Assembly: GCA_032191485.1 (NCBI GenBank)
Contig: JAVDOI010000006.1
Coordinates: 13,201,850 to 13,265,849 of the forward strand
Source of the DNA: Leptoclinus maculatus
Taxonomy: Eukaryota; Chordata; Actinopteri; Perciformes; Stichaeidae
Direction: 5' to 3'
Length of the DNA stretch: 64,000 nucleotides
The notes beneath the pieces were generated by a model, which saw only the letters and a list, made by a program, of their open reading frames with translations, was not told the origin of the DNA and made no database searches. Within the stretch, counting starts at the first letter, position 1; the number at the start of each line of letters is the position of its first letter. Both the position numbers and the translations under genes were made by a program. This document shows positions 1-64,000 of this stretch, piece by piece.

Positions 1-58812
<58,812 letters not shown>

Positions 58813-59080
58813 CGCTCCTCAGTTTGTGTTCTACCGGGTCTCCGAGTGGGAATCTCTGCAGCTCCCTATTCCGTTAAACTTTCCGCCTGTGAGTTTCCCT
58901 TTGTTGCAGAGGAGCCATGCTCTCAGCGGGCGCACTTCTCTCCGGTCACTCCGGCTGATTTGAAGAGGTAGACCCGCAGTAACCTTGTCCGGAGCGGCTC
59001 TCACTCACTCACTCACTCACGCCGGCAGCAAAAACAGCAGCAGCAGCAGCACCTCCACTCGATCCGCGTAACTCCGCTTG
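58813..59080 (-). promoter_or_regulatory. celsr2 5' leader / promoter-proximal region
   Basis: GC- and CpG-richer DNA directly upstream of the start codon, with short tandem runs: (TCAC)n near 59000-59019 and (CAG)n near 59033-59049. I see no TATA box at a defined place and cannot fix the transcription start. Calling it leader or promoter is inference from position and base composition. Confidence 0.5.
58874..58918 (-). CDS. Possible 14-residue upstream ORF in the celsr2 leader
   Basis: ATG (CAT at 58916-58918 on +) to TAA at 58874, reading MAPLQQRETHRRKV. The context is A at -3 and G at +4, stronger than that of the main ATG (G at -3, C at +4). The uORF ends 61 nt before the celsr2 start and is in a different frame. 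It matters only if transcription begins upstream of 58918, which the sequence cannot show. Confidence 0.35.
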   Translation of the reverse strand: MAPLQQRETHRRKV

Positions 59081-59135
59081 AATGGTGAAAATGGCTCCAG
59101 CTCCCCCTGCGCCTCAAGGCTCCTCATTATCATAA

Positions 59136-59138
<3 letters not shown>

Positions 59139-59234
<96 letters not shown>

Positions 59235-59262
59235 CGTGTGTGTGTGTGAGAGAGAGAGAGAA
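59139..59262. repeat. (TG)n microsatellite followed by (GA)n upstream of celsr2
   Basis: About 90 bases of pure TG, then cgtgcgtgtg and a short GAGA run. It sits about 330 bp upstream of the start codon, next to the likely promoter. Confidence 0.98.
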
Positions 59263-60479
59263 ACAACTCTTAGGGGTCTAAGGAATTGACAATTGATACC
59301 CTGATAAATGGTAACTTCCTAAAAGCTTCAATCATGTACCGAAAACAACAAAACAAGACTTTAATATAGTTCACTTGACATCATTGTATGTAAATATGTT
59401 ATTGCTTGCCACGTTTGAATAATTCAGCTGTATGTACTGCCAGTGTTATCTTTACATTAAGTTTTGAATAGCCTAAGAAAATACAACACTTTGAATGGCC
59501 AAGAGAGAGCTCTGTTGTAGCGCATAACAACCCCAAACCAATATTATTTCATCCGTAACAATATGTTCACCTATACTTTAGCCACCACCTCTCACAAAGG
59601 GGTTACTCATTAACTGGCAGACATTCCTCAAATGGTAGGTGGGTAGTGTTTTAACCCAACATAATGAGAGTCAGGTTGTTCTTTCACCAGATGCCCAGCG
59701 TTCAGAAATCTTCGAAAAAAGGACAATTTACACTTAGTCCACGAATTTCTACTATTTTGAGTTCATCCGTTGTTTTCAGATCAAACACTTTTTCTATTTT
59801 CAAAACGGGAGCTGTACATATTATGAGGTCAACTCTGTTAGAGTAAGATACATATGGAATAAAACATATAACTGCATTTAGATTGAATACAGACAAGTGA
59901 AATCTTTGATAAAGACCATGAAACTTGGAGCTTGGCTGATGTGCTGAACGTCAGTGACACCTAGTGGACAAACGGCAGTCACACAGTTTGAGTCATTATT
60001 CGTGCTTTTCATCGTCTCTCTAGTATTTTCATGATGACATTGTGTTGCATGAATGAATGAGGCTCTTCTTCAACTGTTACAAATAAATCTACTAGACGGT
60101 GCTTGAACGCTACATCTGATCTTATTATGAAAAGATAACTGACAAAACAATCTAAACACGGTCTATTTAGAAGCAGTTCTGTCAGATAATCTTCATTAGC
60201 AGGTGGACTTTTCCAAGTTGTCACTGATAGATGTTGAATTTTTCATTTTTTTCTGAACACTAAGGACTTCAATAAGAAAGCTGGTAAAAGATGATTTTCA
60301 TTTTTTACCTTGGAAAAAATGTGCTGCCTGACAGTAAAAAAAATACACAACTTGTTCTTGATGAATATCTGATAAGAGTTTAGAGATATTATTCTTGGTA
60401 AAAGTTGAACCCAACTTATAGGGATGAGTCAGAATTTAGAGCTGGACAGATATTTACTGTACAGTATCTATACTAGCTG

Positions 60480-60830
60480 GTGGAGGATGTACTCAGATCT
60501 TTAAAGTAACAATACCACAATATAGAAGTAATCTGTTACAACAAAAAGTCATACATTCATAATTTTACATTAGGTAAAAGTAGCCTATAAGTATTACCAT
60601 CAAAATAAAGTTAAAATTACCTTAAGTAAAAATACCTTGCACAATGGCCCATTTCAGAACAAATTATAATTTTCGATTATACTAATTATTGATATATTAT
60701 TGTGTAATTTAATCACTTAAACGCTGCAGTAGGTAAAGGTGGGGCTTATTTTAATTACTTTATATGGTACCTGCTAAACATTAGCAATGTAGTTGTGAAG
60801 ATGTTTCCAGCATACTTTAGTTACATCCTC
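60480..60830. mobile_element. 'agtaaaagta' dispersed repeat, upstream of celsr2
   Basis: Begins ggtggaggatgtactcagat and continues with 'acaacaaaaagtcatacattc' and 'cttaagtaaaaataccttgc', the same family as 33960-34500. Confidence 0.55.
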
Positions 60831-60989
60831 TCAGAGCAGCTAGCATGTAGAGTCTTATTCTTGTTTAATGTTTAAACGGAGTCTGAAAAAATAGTGTTGG
60901 TCCATTAACAGATATAAAATCTTTTAAAACATTTAAATGGATACAATGCAATGTAGTTATAAACGTTTAACCAGAGTGATGATCTAGCT

Positions 60990-61230
60990 CAGGGGTCGCC
61001 AATAGGCGGACCGCGGTCCGGATCCGGACCCAGACGCTGTCCTATCCGGACCCGGACGTATAATTGATGGATAATTGAGAATTGTACATTTGTACAATTG
61101 TCGTATTTCCGTTTTTGGTTCTGAATTCAAAAACGGAAAAAACACAGAACCAAAGTCAAATAACAAGCCGTATTTCGTTTTTGCAAATCCCTTTTTGTTT
61201 TTTCCGTTAAAACGAGACGCAGAGCACAAC
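60990..61230. mobile_element. Possible DNA transposon end ('caggggtcgcc')
   Basis: Contains tcaggggtcgccaataggcg followed by gaccgcggtccggatccgg, resembling one terminus of a vertebrate hAT element as recalled, then an AT-rich stretch with aaaacggaaaa and its complement ttccgtttt. Only one end is recognisable. Confidence 0.4.
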
Positions 61231-61865
61231 AGGTAACCCGAAAGAAGAATATTTCAAAATAAAAGTGAAGGCAATATAATGACTGTATGCAAGAAATTAA
61301 TAAATAAATAACTCTGGGCCGATGGGAGTGTGTTAGCAACAGTAGTTGACTACATGCAGTTTAATATTCATTTATCTATAACCTCCTGGTCCATATACAG
61401 TAGAAAACTAATCATTCTCAATTCATTGGTTAAAGCAGTTTAGTCTTATCTTTTCTGACAGACTTGTTCTTTTAAATGAACACTTTCTTCCCGATGAAGG
61501 TTTCTGTCTGGCTTTTATTGAACAGGACGTCCCTCTAACAATTACTATACTTGCAGTTTCTGCACTTACAACCTGTTTACTACTCTGACAATTATCAGAG
61601 TAAGTTGAACCCAAAATGAATTAATTAACTTGTCTTTTCCATTCAGTACAACATAGAAGCACATATGACTACATATTGATAAATGATAGAAAAACACATT
61701 AAGGCTATCTTCATTAAATTTACACTAAATATATGAGATTACATGTAAAGAATATATCGATATCTGAGATCAAAACACTCTTAGCTCAATATAAGGAAAG
61801 AAATCATCAAAGAGAATGAAACTTAAATGAGGATAGATCATATTAATAAAAAGTCAATTACATCT

Positions 61866-64000
61866 TAAGATAGTTCCACGCGTAACTGATTCCACAGGTT
61901 CCACCCATAACGGGTTCCACGCGTAAAGGATTCCACAGGTTCCACGCGTAACGGGTTCCGTGCGTAACGGGTTCAGTGCGTAACGGGTTCTGCGCGTAAC
62001 GGGTTCTGCGCGTAACGGGTTCCATGCGTAACGGATTCCACGCGTAACAGGTTGCACGCATAACGGGTTCAACAGGTAATGGGTTCCATGTGTAACGGGT
62101 TCCACGCAAAACCGATTCCACGGGTTCCACGCGTAACAGGTTCAACAGGTAACGGGTTCCACGCGTAACGGATTCCACGCATAACGGGTTCCCTGCGTAA
62201 CGGGTTCCGTGTGTAACAGGTTCCGTGCGTAACGGGTTCCGTGCGTAACAGATTCCATATGTAACGCGTTCCATGCGTAACGGATTCCACACGTAACGGG
62301 TTCCACGCATAAAGGATTCCACAGGTTCCATGCATAACAGGTTCCGTGCGTAACGGGTTCCTTGCGTAACGGGTTCCGTGTGTAACGCGTTCCACGCGTA
62401 ACGGATTCCACGCGTAACGGATTCCACGCGTAACGGGTTCCACGCGTAACGGATTTGACGCGTAACGGGTTCCACGCGTAACGGGTTCCACGTGTAACGG
62501 ATTCCACGCATAACGGGTTCCCTGCGTAACGGGTTCCGTGTGTAACAGGTTCCGTGCGTAACGGGTTCCGTGCGTAACAGATTCCATATGTAACGCGTTC
62601 CATGCGTAACGGATTCCACACGTAACGGGTTCCACGCATAAAGGATTCCACAGGTTCCATGCATAACAGGTTCCGTGCATAACGGGTTCCTTGCGTAACG
62701 GGTTCCGTGTGTAACGCGTTCCACGCGTAACGGATTCCACGCGTAACGGGTTCCACGCGTAACGGATTCTACGCGTAACGGGTTCCACGCGTAACGGGTT
62801 CCACGCGTAGCGGATTCCACGCGTAGCGGATTCCACGCGTAACGGGTTCCGTGCGTAACGGGTTCCGTGCGTAACGGGTTCCGTGCGTAACAGATTCCAT
62901 ACGTAACGCGTTCCACGCGTAACGGATTCCACGCGTAACGGGTTCCACGCGTAACGGGTTCCGTGCGTAACAGGTTCAGTGCGTAACGGGTTCCGTGCGT
63001 AACGGGTTCCTTGCGTAACAGATTCCATACGTAACGCGTTCCACGCGTAACGGGTTCCACGCGTAACGGGTTCCACGCGTAACGGATTCTGTGCGTAACG
63101 GATTCCGTGCGTAACGGGTTCCGTGCGTAACAGATTCCATACGTAACGCGTTCCACGCGTAACGGATTCCACGCGTAACGGGTTCCGAGCGTAACGGGTT
63201 CCGTGCGTAACGGGTTCCGTGCGTAACGGGTTCCGTGCGTAACGGGTTCCGTGCGTAACAGGTTCCATGCGTAACGCGTTCCACGCGTAACGGGTTCCAC
63301 GCGTAACGGGTTCCACGCGTAACGGGTTCCACGCGTAATGGATTCTGTGCGTAACGGATTCCGTGCGTAACGGGTTCCGTGCGTAACAGATTCCATACGT
63401 AACGCGTTCCACGCGTAACGGATTCCACGCGTAACGGGTTCCGAGCGTAACGGGTTCCGTGCGTAACGGGTTCCGTGCGTAACGGGTTCCGTGCGTAACG
63501 GGTTCCGTGCGTAACACGACCACACGTAACGGATTCCACGCGTAACGGGTTCCACGCGTAACGGATTTTGTGCGTTACAGGTTCCGTACGTAACGGGTTC
63601 CGTGCGTAACAGATTCCATACGTAACGCGTTCCACGCGTAACGGATTCCACACGTAACGGGTTCCACGCATAAAGGATTCCACAGGTTCCATGCATAACA
63701 GGTTCCGTGCGTAACGGGTTCCTTGCGTAACGGGTTCCGTGTGTAACGCGTTCCACGCGTAACGGATTCCACGCGTAACGGATTCCACGCGTAACGGGTT
63801 CCACGCGTAACGGATTTGACGCGTAACGGGTTCCACGCGTAACGGGTTCCACGTGTAACGGATTCCACGCATAACGGGTTCCCTGCGTAACGGGTTCCGT
63901 GTGTAACAGGTTCCGTGCGTAACGGGTTCCGTGCGTAACAGATTCCATATGTAACGCGTTCCATGCGTAACGGATTCCACACGTAACGGGTTCCACGCAT
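61866..64000. repeat. 16-bp-unit minisatellite with higher-order structure (continues past window)
   Basis: More than 2.1 kb of near-perfect tandem copies of a 16-bp unit (TAACGGGTTCCACGCG on +), with recurrent variants at a few bases (GGGTT/GGATT/GCGTT, CCACG/CCGTG/CCATG). Most copies carry ACGCGT or a near variant and are CpG-rich. Occasional units are shortened (for example 'aaaggattccacaggttcc' near 61926, 62310, 62640 and 63671). The array is cut by the window edge, so the full size is unknown. It lies about 3 kb upstream of the celsr2 start codon. Confidence 0.97.

Larger units (their letters stand above)
59263..61865. other. Intergenic DNA between celsr2 promoter and minisatellite
   Basis: AT-rich, with the AGTAAAAGTA repeat at 60480 and a transposon-end-like segment at 60990. 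No open frame above 85 codons and no RNA gene recognised. Confidence 0.75.

Noticed and set aside
61858..63996. 712-codon minus-strand open frame and its overlapping long frames
   Set aside because: They are all produced by the stop-free 16-bp tandem unit read in three phases; no start context, splice sites or domain support a gene.
61866..64000. CRISPR-like array
   Set aside because: The 16-bp units are directly adjacent with no unique spacers, and the genome is that of a vertebrate.

Overview
This is a window of a ray-finned (teleost) fish genome. It shows a vertebrate intron-exon gene with 31 consensus GT-AG introns, very long (CA/TG)n microsatellites, and many dispersed repeats of the kind common in perch-like teleosts ('gcttagcataaagactggaaacagggggaaa', 'gtcatttagcagacgcttttatccaaagcgact', 'gggctgcaactaacgatta').

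Almost the whole window is one gene on the minus strand, celsr2 (Cadherin EGF LAG seven-pass G-type receptor 2, a Flamingo/ADGRC adhesion GPCR). It starts with an ATG at 58812 and runs off the left edge at base 1. I placed 32 coding exons by hand from the protein reading and the splice sites. Their phases agree at every junction and they sum to 8,805 nt, which is exactly 2,935 codons without a stop. The last part of the cytoplasmic tail, the stop codon and the 3' UTR lie outside the window. In protein order: exon 1 holds the signal peptide, N-terminal region and nearly all of nine cadherin repeats; exons 2-15 the membrane-proximal module, EGF, laminin-G and laminin-EGF domains; exons 16-17 the hormone-receptor motif; exons 18-22 the GAIN domain and GPS; exons 23-28 the seven-pass core; exons 28-32 the tail with an acidic Ser/Asp cluster.

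Layout on the + strand: 1-16.3 kb is the compact 3' half (exons 32 to 7); 16.6-28 kb holds exons 6 to 3; 36.5-37.2 kb is exon 2; 37.2-55.3 kb is an 18 kb first intron; 55.3-58.8 kb is exon 1; 58.8-61.8 kb is the 5' leader, promoter-proximal DNA and a long TG repeat; 61.87-64.0 kb is a 16-bp-unit minisatellite that continues past the right edge. I see no second protein-coding gene.

The minisatellite gives the only other long open frames (712, 484, 334 and 204 codons). These are artefacts: a 16-bp unit without stop codons stays open in all three minus frames. I found no previously undescribed system. The points most worth a second look are the nested higher-order duplications in the minisatellite, a Cys where a conserved TM6 Trp is expected, an upstream ORF in a strong start context 61 nt before the celsr2 start, and a fold-back MITE nested in a hAT-like element in intron 1.
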